Source: Curvibacter gracilis ATCC BAA-807
GTDB lineage: Bacteria > Pseudomonadota > Gammaproteobacteria > Burkholderiales > Burkholderiaceae_C
Length of the DNA stretch: 64,000 bases
Assembly: GCF_000518645.1 (NCBI RefSeq)
Contig: NZ_JADZ01000014.1
Coordinates: forward strand, 157,165 to 221,164
Reading direction: 5' to 3'
Below are positions 42,157 through 50,571 of this stretch, one piece after another. Position numbers and translations under genes: made by a program. A model generated the notes under the pieces. The model had not been told where the DNA came from, did no database searches, and worked only from the letters and a program-made list of their open reading frames with translations. Numbering within the stretch: position 1 is the stretch's first letter; each line of letters opens with the position of its first letter.

Positions 42157-43859
42157 GCGCGGGCTCCAGCCTGGTCGGCGATGTGGTGGGCGGTGACAAA
42201 GCCGAAGGTCATGTTGGGCCCGTGGGTGATGCCGGCGCCCGGGTAGTTGCCGCCCATCATGCTGGCGCGGTCGTTGCCCACGGCGTACAGGCCCTCGATC
42301 ACGCTGCCGTCGCGCTTCAGCACCTCGCCGGTGACGCGGGTCTGCAGGCCATCGAAGGTGCCCAGGTCGCCCATCAGCACCTTGACCGCATAGAAGGGCC
42401 CGGTCTGCACCGGGGCCACACAGGGGTTGGGGCGGTGCTCGGGGTCGGCCAGGTAGCGGTTGAAGCTGGTGCGGCCGCGGCCGAAGGCCGGGTCTTCACC
42501 GCGCACCGCGTCCACGTTGTAGGCGCGCACGGTGGCCTCCAGGCCCGCCGCGTCGATGCCGGTGGCCTTCGCCAGATCGGCCAGGGTGCGGCCCTCGAAC
42601 AGGTAGCCGTTGCGCAGGAAGCGGCCGATCGGCATCGGTGCCGGCTTCACATAGCCCAGGCCGTACTTGGCCAGGGTGCTCTTGTCGCAGACCAGCCACA
42701 TGGCGGTCTCGCTCTGGCCTTCGCAGGCGCGGATCAGGGCGGCGCCCACGTCGTGGTACGAGTTGGACTCGTTGGTGAAGCGCCGGCCATTGCGCAGCAC
42801 GCCGATCACGCCGGGCTTGTAGCGGTCCAGCAGGTGCGGGAACACGCCGAACTCGCCCTGGCCGAAGGGCACGCGTGACACGGGCATCCAGGCCGCGCTG
42901 TCGCCGAAGCGGATGTCGGCCACGCCGCCCGCGGCCTCGGCCAGGCGCACGCCGTCGCCGGTGTTGCTGGTGGGCGTGGGTGACAGGTGCTCGCCGCCGC
43001 GTTGCACATGGGGGTAGGCCTGGGCGATGCGTTTGGCGTCATGCGGAAAGCCGCCGCAGGCCAGCACCACACCGTGGCGGGCGCGCAGCGTCTGGCGCCC
43101 GTGTTCGCCCTCGGCCACCACGCCTTGCACGCGGCCGTCCTCGATCAGCAGTTCGCGCACCGGGGTGCTGGTGCGGATGGGGATGCCGCGCTGCAGGGCC
43201 GAGTGCGCCAGCCGGGCCGCCAGCGCATTGCCGCTGGTGACCTGGATGCCGCGCCGGTACAGGGCCAGTTCCTTCAGGTGGGTGACCAGGCGCTTGGCCA
43301 CGTACACGAAGGAGGTGAGCGACTTGGTGGCGCGGAAGAAATGCTTCAGGTCGGCGTTCGACGAGTTGAACATCATGCCGATGAAGGTGATGGTCTTGAG
43401 CGGCGGCTTGAGCCGGGCCATGTCGGCCCCCAGCGTGCGGATGTCGAAGGGCGCCGCCAGGATGGAGCGGCCGATGTCCACGCCACCGCCCACGTCGGGG
43501 TGGTAGTCGGGGTAGAGCGTGGGCACGAACTGCATGGCGGTCTCGCGCTGGAAGAACTCGACCATACGCGCTCCGTTGTCCAGGAAGGCCTCGACGCTGG
43601 CCTCGTCATAGAACTTGCCGGTCTCGTTCATCAGGTACTGGCGCACCGCGTCGCGGTGGTCTGCAGCGTTCTGCTGGCGGCCGTGCGGGCCCAGCGGAAT
43701 CCACAGCACGCCGCCTGACAGGGCGGTGGTGCCGCCGAAGACGGGTTCTTTCTCCAGCACCACCACCTTCAGGCCGCGCGATTGGGCGGTGATGGCGGTG
43801 GCCAGGCCGGCAGCGCCGGAGCCGACGACGATCAGGTCGCATTCGTATTGAGGGGTCAT
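42153..43859 (-). CDS. KstD-like FAD-dependent dehydrogenase (copy 3)
   Basis: Flavoprotein of the 3-ketosteroid delta-1-dehydrogenase family, 568 residues. CDLIVVGSGAAGLATAITAQ (about 7-26) binds FAD; EPVFGGTTALSGGVLWIPLG follows; SMMGGNYPGAGITHGPNMTF at the C-terminus holds the active-site Tyr/Gly cluster. ATG 43859 (MTPQYE) gives the family length although the frame is open further upstream. In the operon SDR - KstD-like - NIPSNAP it follows the SDR by 20 bases. An SDR forming a ring ketone and a KstD-like enzyme desaturating it resembles the 4-oxocyclohexanecarboxylate route to 4-hydroxybenzoate described in Sinomonas; that assignment is inference. Confidence 0.87.
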   Translation of the reverse strand: MTPQYECDLIVVGSGAAGLATAITAQSRGLKVVVLEKEPVFGGTTALSGGVLWIPLGPHGRQQNAADHRDAVRQYLMNETGKFYDEASVEAFLDNGARMVEFFQRETAMQFVPTLYPDYHPDVGGGVDIGRSILAAPFDIRTLGADMARLKPPLKTITFIGMMFNSSNADLKHFFRATKSLTSFVYVAKRLVTHLKELALYRRGIQVTSGNALAARLAHSALQRGIPIRTSTPVRELLIEDGRVQGVVAEGEHGRQTLRARHGVVLACGGFPHDAKRIAQAYPHVQRGGEHLSPTPTSNTGDGVRLAEAAGGVADIRFGDSAAWMPVSRVPFGQGEFGVFPHLLDRYKPGVIGVLRNGRRFTNESNSYHDVGAALIRACEGQSETAMWLVCDKSTLAKYGLGYVKPAPMPIGRFLRNGYLFEGRTLADLAKATGIDAAGLEATVRAYNVDAVRGEDPAFGRGRTSFNRYLADPEHRPNPCVAPVQTGPFYAVKVLMGDLGTFDGLQTRVTGEVLKRDGSVIEGLYAVGNDRASMMGGNYPGAGITHGPNMTFGFVTAHHIADQAGARA

Positions 43860-43879
43860 GGGGGTCTCCGGGGCGGGGG

Positions 43880-44704
43880 TCAGGCGGTCTGGTTGAAACC
43901 GGGGCGGGGCACCATGTCCATCAGCATCGAGCTCATGCCGCCGTCGACATTGAGCTCGGCACCGTTGACATAGGCGCTGCGCGGGCTGGCCAGGAACAGC
44001 ACCACGTCGGCGATGTCCTGCGGCTCGCCGATGCGGCGGCTGGCGGTGACGGCGGCGCGCTTGGCCTCGAAGCCCGGCTCTTCGTAGAACCTGGCCGACA
44101 GCGCGGTGCGGATCATGCCGGGGCACACCGCATTGCTGCGCACGCCGCGCGGGCCCCACTCCACAGCCATCTGGCGCGACAGCAGCAGCACGCCGCCCTT
44201 GCTGGCGCTGTAGGCGCCGCTGCCGGTCTGCGGAAACTGCCCTGCGATCGAGGCCACGTTGACGATGCTGCCCGCGCCTTGCTCGCACATGGCGGGGGCG
44301 AACTCGCGCGCGCACAGCAGGTAGCCGGTCAGGTTCACGGCGAGCACGGTGTTCCAGTCGTCCAGGCTCACGCTTTGCAGCGGGCCGGCGCGCAGCAGGC
44401 CGGCGTTGTTGATCAGGCTCTGGCAGGGGCCGAAGTGCTGGCGCACCGCGCTGGCCGCCCGGGCCACGCTGGCCGTGTCGCTCACATCGCAGGGCACCAC
44501 CAGGGTGTTGCGGCCGGTGGGGTCGATGCGGGCGGCCACGCCCTGGGCGGCCTCGGCCTGGCGGTCCAGCAGGGCCACCTGGGCACCGGCGGCCACCAGG
44601 CTCTCGGCGATGGCGGCGCCAATGCCGCTGCCCGCGCCGGTGACCACGCACACCCGTTCTTGCAGGCCCAGCCAGTCGCGGCCGGCCTCGGCTTCTTGCT
44701 TCAT
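43880..44704 (-). CDS. SDR family oxidoreductase (copy 2)
   Basis: NAD(P)-dependent short-chain dehydrogenase, 274 residues. VCVVTGAGSGIGAAIAESLV is the cofactor motif, QSLINNAGLL the NNAG motif, and VASIAGQFPQTGSGAYSASK holds the Ser and Tyr-xxx-Lys. Acidic residues after the second strand (LLDRQAEA) favour NAD. ATG 44704 opens MKQEAEAGRDW. It heads the operon with the KstD-like and NIPSNAP genes and is divergent from the AraC regulator. Likely oxidises a ring hydroxyl to the ketone needed by the KstD-like enzyme. Confidence 0.9.
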   Translation of the reverse strand: MKQEAEAGRDWLGLQERVCVVTGAGSGIGAAIAESLVAAGAQVALLDRQAEAAQGVAARIDPTGRNTLVVPCDVSDTASVARAASAVRQHFGPCQSLINNAGLLRAGPLQSVSLDDWNTVLAVNLTGYLLCAREFAPAMCEQGAGSIVNVASIAGQFPQTGSGAYSASKGGVLLLSRQMAVEWGPRGVRSNAVCPGMIRTALSARFYEEPGFEAKRAAVTASRRIGEPQDIADVVLFLASPRSAYVNGAELNVDGGMSSMLMDMVPRPGFNQTA

Positions 44705-44760
44705 CTTGTCTCCTTGGTTTGACCCGGCGGATTGTTGGATTCCAGGCGCTTTCCGCCTTT

Positions 44761-44795
44761 GACGATTCGGGCCAACAATTGGACAATTCGTGCAA
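44761..44795. promoter_or_regulatory. Probable AraC-family operator between SDR and araC-type genes
   Basis: GACGATTCGGGCCA (44761-44774) and GACAATTCGTGCAA (44782-44795) are direct repeats with a 21-base period. The site at 41726-41760 matches it in sequence, spacing and orientation. It sits in the 111-base divergent gap, 57 bases from the SDR start and 20 bases from the regulator start, so it can serve both. Confidence 0.68.
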
Positions 44796-44815
44796 ATCAA
44801 GCCACCCTCTCCCGC

Positions 44816-45733
44816 ATGTCCAGAATCATTCCCAACTACGCGCTGTACGGCGACCAGGACCCCCCGGGCTGGGAGGCCGGCTTCGATTTCGAATGGATCC
44901 CGCAGCGCTCGGTGCCCTACAACTTCGACATCAAGCCGCACACGCATGGCGCGTTTTTGCAGATCCTGCTGTTGCAACGTGGCGGTGGCGAGGTCTTCAT
45001 CGACCACAGCCGCACCGAGGTGCAGGCCCCCTGCCTGCTGCTGGTGCCTGCACAGACCGTGCATGGCTTTCACTTCACGCCCGATGTCGATGGCCCGGTG
45101 GTGACGGCGGCGCAGCGCCCGCTGGAGTCGCTGGCGGCGGTGGTGATGCCCGAGCTGCTGCAGACCCTGCGCCGCCCCGCCGTGCTGTCGCTGCAGGGGC
45201 AGGAGCGGGCGCTGGACAACCTGATGCCTCTGTTTCTGGCGGTGGAGCGCGAGGCCCGGGCCTGCGCCCTGGGGCAGGTGGCGGCGGGGCTGTCGCTGCT
45301 GATGGCGGTGCTGGTGCAGATCGCGCGTGTGCAACAGCTGCAGCAGGGCTCCGGCCCGCACGCCAACTCGCGCAAGGCGCAGCAGATCGAGCGCTTTCGC
45401 AGCCTGGTGGATGCGCACTTCCGCCAGCGCTGGCCCTTGCAGGCCTACGCCGAGCACCTGGGCATTTCACCGGGCCAGCTCACGCGCCTGTGCCGCGAGC
45501 TGCTGGGCCACTCCAGCCTGGAGGTGATCAATGCCCGCATCGTGCACGAGGCCCAGCGCGAGCTGGTCTACACGCGCAACAGCATCAAGCAGGTGGCCGA
45601 CCACCTGGGCTTTGTGGACGAGGCCTACTTCACCCGCTTCTTCCGCAAGCACACCGGCCAGACCCCGCGTGAGTTCCGCACCCGCACCCTGGCCGCCATG
45701 GCGCCGGGCTCAGCAGAGCCTGCAACGCCGTGA
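44816..45733 (+). CDS. AraC family transcriptional regulator (PobR/HpaA-like)
   Basis: Regulator of 305 residues: an N-terminal cupin ligand domain (IKPHTHGAFLQILLLQRGGG, VFIDHSRTEVQAPCLLLVPA, HGFHF) and a C-terminal double helix-turn-helix (LGISPGQLTRLCRELLGHSS, VADHLGFVDEAYFTRFFRKH, TGQTPREFRTRT). PobR and HpaA activators of 4-hydroxybenzoate and 4-hydroxyphenylacetate genes have this form, so an aromatic or alicyclic acid effector is likely. ATG 44816 (MSRIIPNYALYG) is chosen over an in-frame start at 44732, which would cover the operator. Likely activator of the SDR/KstD-like operon and of the SDR/liv operon. Confidence 0.9.
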   Translation: MSRIIPNYALYGDQDPPGWEAGFDFEWIPQRSVPYNFDIKPHTHGAFLQILLLQRGGGEVFIDHSRTEVQAPCLLLVPAQTVHGFHFTPDVDGPVVTAAQRPLESLAAVVMPELLQTLRRPAVLSLQGQERALDNLMPLFLAVEREARACALGQVAAGLSLLMAVLVQIARVQQLQQGSGPHANSRKAQQIERFRSLVDAHFRQRWPLQAYAEHLGISPGQLTRLCRELLGHSSLEVINARIVHEAQRELVYTRNSIKQVADHLGFVDEAYFTRFFRKHTGQTPREFRTRTLAAMAPGSAEPATP

Positions 45734-45856
45734 CCTGCTTGGCGCCAGCTTGTACAGGGTGAACGCAGTCTGCGCATCGTGGCCTCACCAGGGGTGGCAC
45801 GCAATGAAGGGCTGTCAGGCCCCGTTCGGAATTCAGCCAGCCTTGAACGAAGAGGT

Positions 45857-45939
45857 CAGGCCGGCGCCGGGCCGCCCCAAGGCGGCCTGCGGCCCCCTTG
45901 GGGGGCAGGGAGTGACACGAAGTGCACGACCGTGGGGGC
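45857..45939 (-). repeat. 3'-end repeat family B, copy 3
   Basis: Unit of exactly 83 bases, like the two at 22151-22316 but with about ten differences. It ends one base from the stop codon of the zinc alcohol dehydrogenase gene (45941-45943), in the same orientation relative to that gene as the aroQ-linked copies. The hairpin here reads GGCCGCC-CCAA-GGCGGCC. The variant loop shows that the stem is conserved while the loop drifts. Confidence 0.9.
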
Positions 45940-45940
45940 G

Positions 45941-46972
45941 TCATTCCAAATTCAGCGCAATCTTGCCGAACTGGGCGCCTGACTCCAGGCGTGCCAGCGC
46001 AGCGTGCACCTCGTCCAGCGGGTAGACGCTGTCGATCACCGGGCGCAGCAGGCCGCGCTGGCACAGGGCCAGCACCTGGGCCAGTTCGCCCGGGTTGCCC
46101 AGGGTGGAGCCCAGCACCTGCAGCTGGCGGATGAACACCCGGCGCAGGTCGGCTGGGGGCTGGTCGCCGGTGGTGGCGCCGCAGGTGACGATGCGCCCGC
46201 CGCGCACCAGCGAGCGCAGGGCGCTGTCCCACACGGCGGCGCCCACGTTTTCGATCACCACGTCCACCCCGCGCCCGTCGGTCAGGGCCATGACCTGGCG
46301 GGCCACGTCCTCGCGCTGGCTGTGGATGGCATGGTGCGCGCCCAGGGCCAGGGCGCGCTGCAGCTTGAGCTCGTCGCGCGAGGTGACGATGGTGCGGGCC
46401 CCGATCAGGCGGGCCAGTTGCAGTGCGGCCAGCGACACGCCGCCGCCGATGCCGAAGATCAGCACCGTCTCATGGGCCTGCAACCGGGCCTGGGTGTTGA
46501 CCATGCGCCAGGCGGTGAGGTGGTTCACGCCCAGGGCCGCGGCCTCGGCATCGCCCAGGGGGTCGGGCACCGGGAACAGGTTGGCCGCCGGCACGCTGAG
46601 GTACTGGGCAAAGGTGCCGTCGCGGTGCTCGCCCAGCAGGCTCATGCTGGCGCACAGCACGGGCTGGCCGGCCAGGCAGAATTCGCAGCGCCCGCAGGTG
46701 ATGCCGGGGTAGACCAGCACGCGCTGGCCCGGGCGCAGCCGGGTTTCTTCAGGCCCCACCTCTTCGACCACGCCGCAGCCGTCCAGCCCCATGATCTGGG
46801 GCAACTGGTGGCGGATGCCGGCGCCGCTGTTGCGCATGTACAGGTCGACCTGGTTCAGTGTGGCGGCGCGCAGGCGCACCAGCACCTGGCCGGGGCCCCG
46901 TGGGGGCAGGGGGCGCTCGCCCACGCTGACCACCTCGTTGCCGCCGTGGCCGGTGATGAAAGCTGCTTTCAT
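45941..46972 (-). CDS. Zinc-type alcohol dehydrogenase / quinone oxidoreductase family protein
   Basis: Medium-chain dehydrogenase, 343 residues. The catalytic domain has GLDGCGVVEEVG and a structural zinc loop with four Cys (CGRCEFCLAGQPVLC); the Rossmann loop is VLIFGIGGGVSLAALQLARL. The first catalytic zinc ligand position (usually Cys) reads LNQVDLYMRN, as in quinone oxidoreductase-like members, so the catalytic zinc may be missing while the structural zinc stays. It lies 55 bases downstream of badK on the same strand and probably belongs to that operon; role in the ring pathway unknown. Confidence 0.87.
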   Translation of the reverse strand: MKAAFITGHGGNEVVSVGERPLPPRGPGQVLVRLRAATLNQVDLYMRNSGAGIRHQLPQIMGLDGCGVVEEVGPEETRLRPGQRVLVYPGITCGRCEFCLAGQPVLCASMSLLGEHRDGTFAQYLSVPAANLFPVPDPLGDAEAAALGVNHLTAWRMVNTQARLQAHETVLIFGIGGGVSLAALQLARLIGARTIVTSRDELKLQRALALGAHHAIHSQREDVARQVMALTDGRGVDVVIENVGAAVWDSALRSLVRGGRIVTCGATTGDQPPADLRRVFIRQLQVLGSTLGNPGELAQVLALCQRGLLRPVIDSVYPLDEVHAALARLESGAQFGKIALNLE

Positions 46973-47027
46973 GGGATCTCCTGGGGCTTCTGGTCCTGGC
47001 GCCCGATTCTGACGCAGCGCGGGCGTC

Positions 47028-47807
47028 TCAGCGGTGGCTGAACTCGGGCGCACGGCGTTCCAGGAAGGCGTTCATGCCCTCTTGCGCGTCGGCGCTGGCA
47101 AAGCGGGCGTACAGGGCGCGGCGCTCGAACAGGATGCCTTCGGTCAGCGGGCCCTCGAAGGCCCGGTTGACCGATTCCTTGATGGCCATCAGCGCGGGCG
47201 CCGAATAGGCGGCCATCTGTTGCGCCAGGGCCAGGGCCTCGGGCAGCAGGCGATCGTCGGGCAGCACGCGCGAGACCAGGCCGCAGCGGTCGGCCTCGTC
47301 GGCGCTCAGGGTGCGGGCGCTCAGGCACATGTCCATGGTCTTGGCCTTGCCGATGGCACGTGGCAGGCGTTGTGTGCCGCCGGCGCCGGGCAGCAGGGCG
47401 AGCTTGATCTCGGGCAGGCCGAAGCGCGCGCCCTGGGCCGCCAGCACCAGGTCGCAGGCCAGGGCCAGCTCGCAGCCGCCGCCCAGGGCCAGGCCGGCCA
47501 CGGCAGCGATCACGGGCTTGCGCACCTGGCGGATGGTCTCCCAGTTGCGGGTGATGAACTGGCTGTGGAGCATGTCCATATAGCCCGCGCCCTGCATCTG
47601 GGCGATGTCGGCCCCGGCGGCAAAGGCCTTGTCGTTGCCGGTGATGACGATCACGCCGATGTCGTCGCGGGCGTCGAAGCCGAGCAGGGCGGCGCCCAGG
47701 GCGTCCATCAGGGCGTCGTTGAGGGCGTTCATCTGGCGTGGCCGGTTCAGCCGGACCAGGGCCACCCGGCCCTGGGTTTCGCTGAGGATGGGGGTGTCGT
47801 CTTGCAC
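47028..47807 (-). CDS. badK: Cyclohex-1-ene-1-carboxyl-CoA hydratase (BadK), enoyl-CoA hydratase family
   Basis: Adds water to cyclohexenecarboxyl-CoA to give 2-hydroxycyclohexanecarboxyl-CoA. The 259-residue crotonase-fold protein has the oxyanion-hole segments KAFAAGADIAQMQ and GLALGGGCELALACDLVLAA, the catalytic Glu region GLPEIKLALLPGAGGTQRLP, and a C-terminus (LERRAPEFSHR) very like Rhodopseudomonas BadK. A GTG start at 47807 has GGAG six bases upstream; an ATG at 47831 is possible but overlaps the upstream gene and lacks a ribosome site. Part of the cyclohexanecarboxylate operon. Confidence 0.88.
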   Translation of the reverse strand: MQDDTPILSETQGRVALVRLNRPRQMNALNDALMDALGAALLGFDARDDIGVIVITGNDKAFAAGADIAQMQGAGYMDMLHSQFITRNWETIRQVRKPVIAAVAGLALGGGCELALACDLVLAAQGARFGLPEIKLALLPGAGGTQRLPRAIGKAKTMDMCLSARTLSADEADRCGLVSRVLPDDRLLPEALALAQQMAAYSAPALMAIKESVNRAFEGPLTEGILFERRALYARFASADAQEGMNAFLERRAPEFSHR

Positions 47808-47820
47808 CGGGGTCTCCTGC

Positions 47821-48807
47821 TCAATCCACATTGATTTTCTGCTGCTTGATGAGGGCGGCCAGGCGCTTGTTCTCGTCGATCAGCAGCTTGCGGAACTCGG
47901 CGTTGTCGAGGTAGGCGGTCTCGCCGCCCAGGTCGGCGTAGCGGGCCTTGACGTTGGGCTGGTTCAGGATGGACGCCACCTCGCGGCCCAGGCGGGCCAG
48001 CACCTCGGGTGCTGTGCCGTTGGGGGCCCAGAGACCGAACCAGATGTCGAGGTCGGCGCCGGGGAAGCCCTGCTCGGCCACGGTGGGCACATCGGGGAAG
48101 AAGGGCGAGCGGCGGGCGCTGACGATGCCCAGCAGCTTGACCTTGTTGCTGCGGATGTGGGGGAAGGCGATGCCGGGGTCGCAGACGAAATCGGCCTGCC
48201 CCGACAGCACGTCTTGCAGCGCGGGGGCGGCGCCCCGGTAGGGGATGTGGGTGACGAAGGTGCCGGTGGCCACCTTGAACAACTCACAGGCCAGGTGGGG
48301 CGCGGTGCCGGCGCCCGATGAGGCATAAGACATCTTGCCGGGGGCGGCCTTGGCCTGGGCCACCAGCTCTTTGACGTCGTGCGCGGTGCTTTGCGGCTTG
48401 GCCACCAGGTACATCTGGGTGCGGCCCACGGCCACCACGGGCGTCAGGTCGCGCGAGGGCAGCAGGTTGGACTTGAACAGCCAGGGGTTGGCGGTCTCGA
48501 CCGAGGTGGGGGCGATCAGCAGGGTGTGGCCGTCGGGGGCGGCGCGGGCCACTTCGGCGGCCGCGATGTTGCCGCTGGCGCCGGGTTTGTTGTCGACCAG
48601 CACGGGCTGGCCCAGGGCCTCGGCCAGTTGTTGCGAGATCAGTCGGGCCATCACGTCGGTGGTGCCGCCGGGGGCGAAGCCGACCACGACGCGCAGCGGC
48701 TTGCTCGGCCAGGCCGGTGTCTGGGCCTGGGCCAGACCCGCGCAGAGGAGGGTGCCGATCAAGGCCAGGGTGCTGCGGCGCAGGCCGCTCAAGGTGTTTG
48801 AAATCAT
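47821..48807 (-). CDS. Bug/TTT-type periplasmic substrate-binding protein
   Basis: Tripartite tricarboxylate transporter receptor family, 328 residues. Signal peptide MISNTLSGLRRSTLALIGTL with cleavage near AQA; the mature part opens TPAWPSKPLRVVVGFAPGGT and has TDVMARLISQQLAEALGQPV and DNKPGASGNIAAAEVARAAP. It binds a carboxylate in the periplasm. No TctA/TctB membrane genes are in the window, as is common for Bug proteins of Burkholderiales. Its place between aliA and badK suggests that it captures cyclohexanecarboxylate or a related acid. Confidence 0.9.
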   Translation of the reverse strand: MISNTLSGLRRSTLALIGTLLCAGLAQAQTPAWPSKPLRVVVGFAPGGTTDVMARLISQQLAEALGQPVLVDNKPGASGNIAAAEVARAAPDGHTLLIAPTSVETANPWLFKSNLLPSRDLTPVVAVGRTQMYLVAKPQSTAHDVKELVAQAKAAPGKMSYASSGAGTAPHLACELFKVATGTFVTHIPYRGAAPALQDVLSGQADFVCDPGIAFPHIRSNKVKLLGIVSARRSPFFPDVPTVAEQGFPGADLDIWFGLWAPNGTAPEVLARLGREVASILNQPNVKARYADLGGETAYLDNAEFRKLLIDENKRLAALIKQQKINVD

Positions 48808-48844
48808 GGTTGTCTCCGTGTTGGATGCGGGGCCTGGCCCCGGG

Positions 48845-50500
48845 TCAGAGTTGGCCTTCGCGCAGCAGCTCGCGCAGGCGGAACTTCTGGATCTTTCCGG
48901 ACGGCGTGGACGGGATCTCCTGTCGCAGCACCAGCTTTTCGGGGATGTACTGCAGCGCCACGTGCTGGCTCTTGAGGAAGTCGACGATGGCGGGCAGGTC
49001 GATGCTGTGGCCGGGGCGCGGCACGACCACGGCGCAGGCCCGTTCGCCCAGGCGCTCGTCGGGGTAGGCCACGATGCTGGCCATGGCAATCGCCGGGTGC
49101 TTGAAGAGCAGGGCTTCGATCTCGACCACCGGGATGTTCTCGCCGCCGCGGATGATCACGTCCTTGCTGCGGCCGGTGATGCGCACATAGCCTTGGGCAT
49201 CGATGCGGGCCAGGTCGCCGGTGTCGAACCAGCCCTGCTCATCGGTGCCGTTGAGGTGGGGGCGCTTGAGGTAGCCGCCGAAGTTGGAGCAGGCGCGCAG
49301 CAGCAGGCGGCCGATCTGGTCGGGCGGCAGGGGCTGGCCGTCGATATCGACCACTTTGATCTCGACGCCGGGCAGCGGGCAGCCGTCGGTGTTCACCGAG
49401 CGCTCGTCCGCGTCGTCGAGCCGGGTCAGGGTGACGGCGCCGTTTTCGGTCATGCCCCAGGCCGACACGATCTTGGCGCCCAGCGATTGACGGGCCTGTT
49501 CCACCAGCGGGCCGGGGATGGGCGCGCCGGCGCACAGAAAGCTGCGCAGCGTGGGCACCGGGGTGGCGCTGTCGATCACGGCCTTGGACAGGTCGCTCAG
49601 AAAGGGGGACGAGGCCATGGTGAAGGTGCAGCCCTCGCGGTTGATCACTTCGATGGCGGTGCGTGGCTCCCAGATGTCTTGCAGCACGGCGCTGGCGCGC
49701 AGTTCGATGGGCATCATCAGGCCGTACATGAAGCCGGTCTGGTGGGCCATGGGCGAGGCCATCAGCACCACGTCATCGGCGCCCAGCTGCAGGCGCTGGG
49801 CGTAGGGGATGATGTTGGCCAGGGTGGTGTTGGCGCTGTGCATCACGCCCTTGGGCTCGCCGGTGGTGCCCGAGGTGTAGATCAGCTGGGTGATGTCGTC
49901 GGGGCCGGGGCGCGAGCGGCTCAGCACGTCGGCGGCCTCGGGGCTGCGCTCCCACTCGGGGCCGCTGAGCAGGGCCTCGAAGCTGTTGGCGCCAGCGCCA
50001 TCCACGATCACCAGGTGCTTCTGGTGGGGCAGGCTGGGTTGCAGGGCGCTGTGCATGGCTTCGAAGTCGAAGCCGCGGAAGGTCTTGGGCGCGATCATGA
50101 CCTTGGCCTCGCCATGCTGCAGCATGAAGCTGAGTTCGCGCTCGCGGAAGATGTGCATCAGCGGGTTCATCACCGCGCCCAGGCGTGTGCAGGCCAGGTA
50201 GGTGAGGGTGAACTGCCACCAGTTGGGCAACTGGCAGGCCACCACGTCGTTGCGGCCCACGCCCAGGCGGGCCAGGCCGACGGCGATGCGGTCGGCCATG
50301 CACGACAGCTCGCGGTAGGTGAAGCGGGTGGTCTGGGGCTGGGGCGCGCCGCCGCTGACCTGGACGGCGGTCAGGGCCAGCTTGTCCGGGCATTCGGCCA
50401 CGCAGGCGGCCAGCGCGTCGTTGAGGGTGCGGTCGTGCCACAGGCCTTGGGCCACCATGGTGGCTCGCCGGGCGGGCAGCAGCAGGGCGTCGAATTCCAT
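48845..50500 (-). CDS. aliA: Cyclohexanecarboxylate-CoA ligase (AliA)
   Basis: ATP-dependent formation of cyclohexanecarboxyl-CoA, 551 residues, adenylate-forming enzyme. MEFDALLLPARRATMVAQGL at the start resembles known AliA proteins. QLIYTSGTTGEPKGVMHS is the AMP-binding motif (about 193-210), VSAWGMTENGAVT the adenine loop, WFDTGDLARID the hinge region, and PSTPSGKIQKFRLRELL the catalytic Lys segment. Follows aliB by 71 bases in the operon badH - badI - aliB - aliA - binding protein - badK. Confidence 0.92.
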   Translation of the reverse strand: MEFDALLLPARRATMVAQGLWHDRTLNDALAACVAECPDKLALTAVQVSGGAPQPQTTRFTYRELSCMADRIAVGLARLGVGRNDVVACQLPNWWQFTLTYLACTRLGAVMNPLMHIFRERELSFMLQHGEAKVMIAPKTFRGFDFEAMHSALQPSLPHQKHLVIVDGAGANSFEALLSGPEWERSPEAADVLSRSRPGPDDITQLIYTSGTTGEPKGVMHSANTTLANIIPYAQRLQLGADDVVLMASPMAHQTGFMYGLMMPIELRASAVLQDIWEPRTAIEVINREGCTFTMASSPFLSDLSKAVIDSATPVPTLRSFLCAGAPIPGPLVEQARQSLGAKIVSAWGMTENGAVTLTRLDDADERSVNTDGCPLPGVEIKVVDIDGQPLPPDQIGRLLLRACSNFGGYLKRPHLNGTDEQGWFDTGDLARIDAQGYVRITGRSKDVIIRGGENIPVVEIEALLFKHPAIAMASIVAYPDERLGERACAVVVPRPGHSIDLPAIVDFLKSQHVALQYIPEKLVLRQEIPSTPSGKIQKFRLRELLREGQL

Positions 50501-50571
50501 GTCTTGTCTCCTGGTTCTACTTGGCGGGGGCAGGGCGCCCGCGCTCTGTGGCGCAGGTCACCCCGTGGGGA

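Noticed and set aside
42153..44795. An 880-residue SDR/KstD fusion
   Set aside because: The frame is open upstream of the KstD-like start, but the translation there is a shadow of the SDR gene, which reads correctly in its own frame with a separate start and stop.
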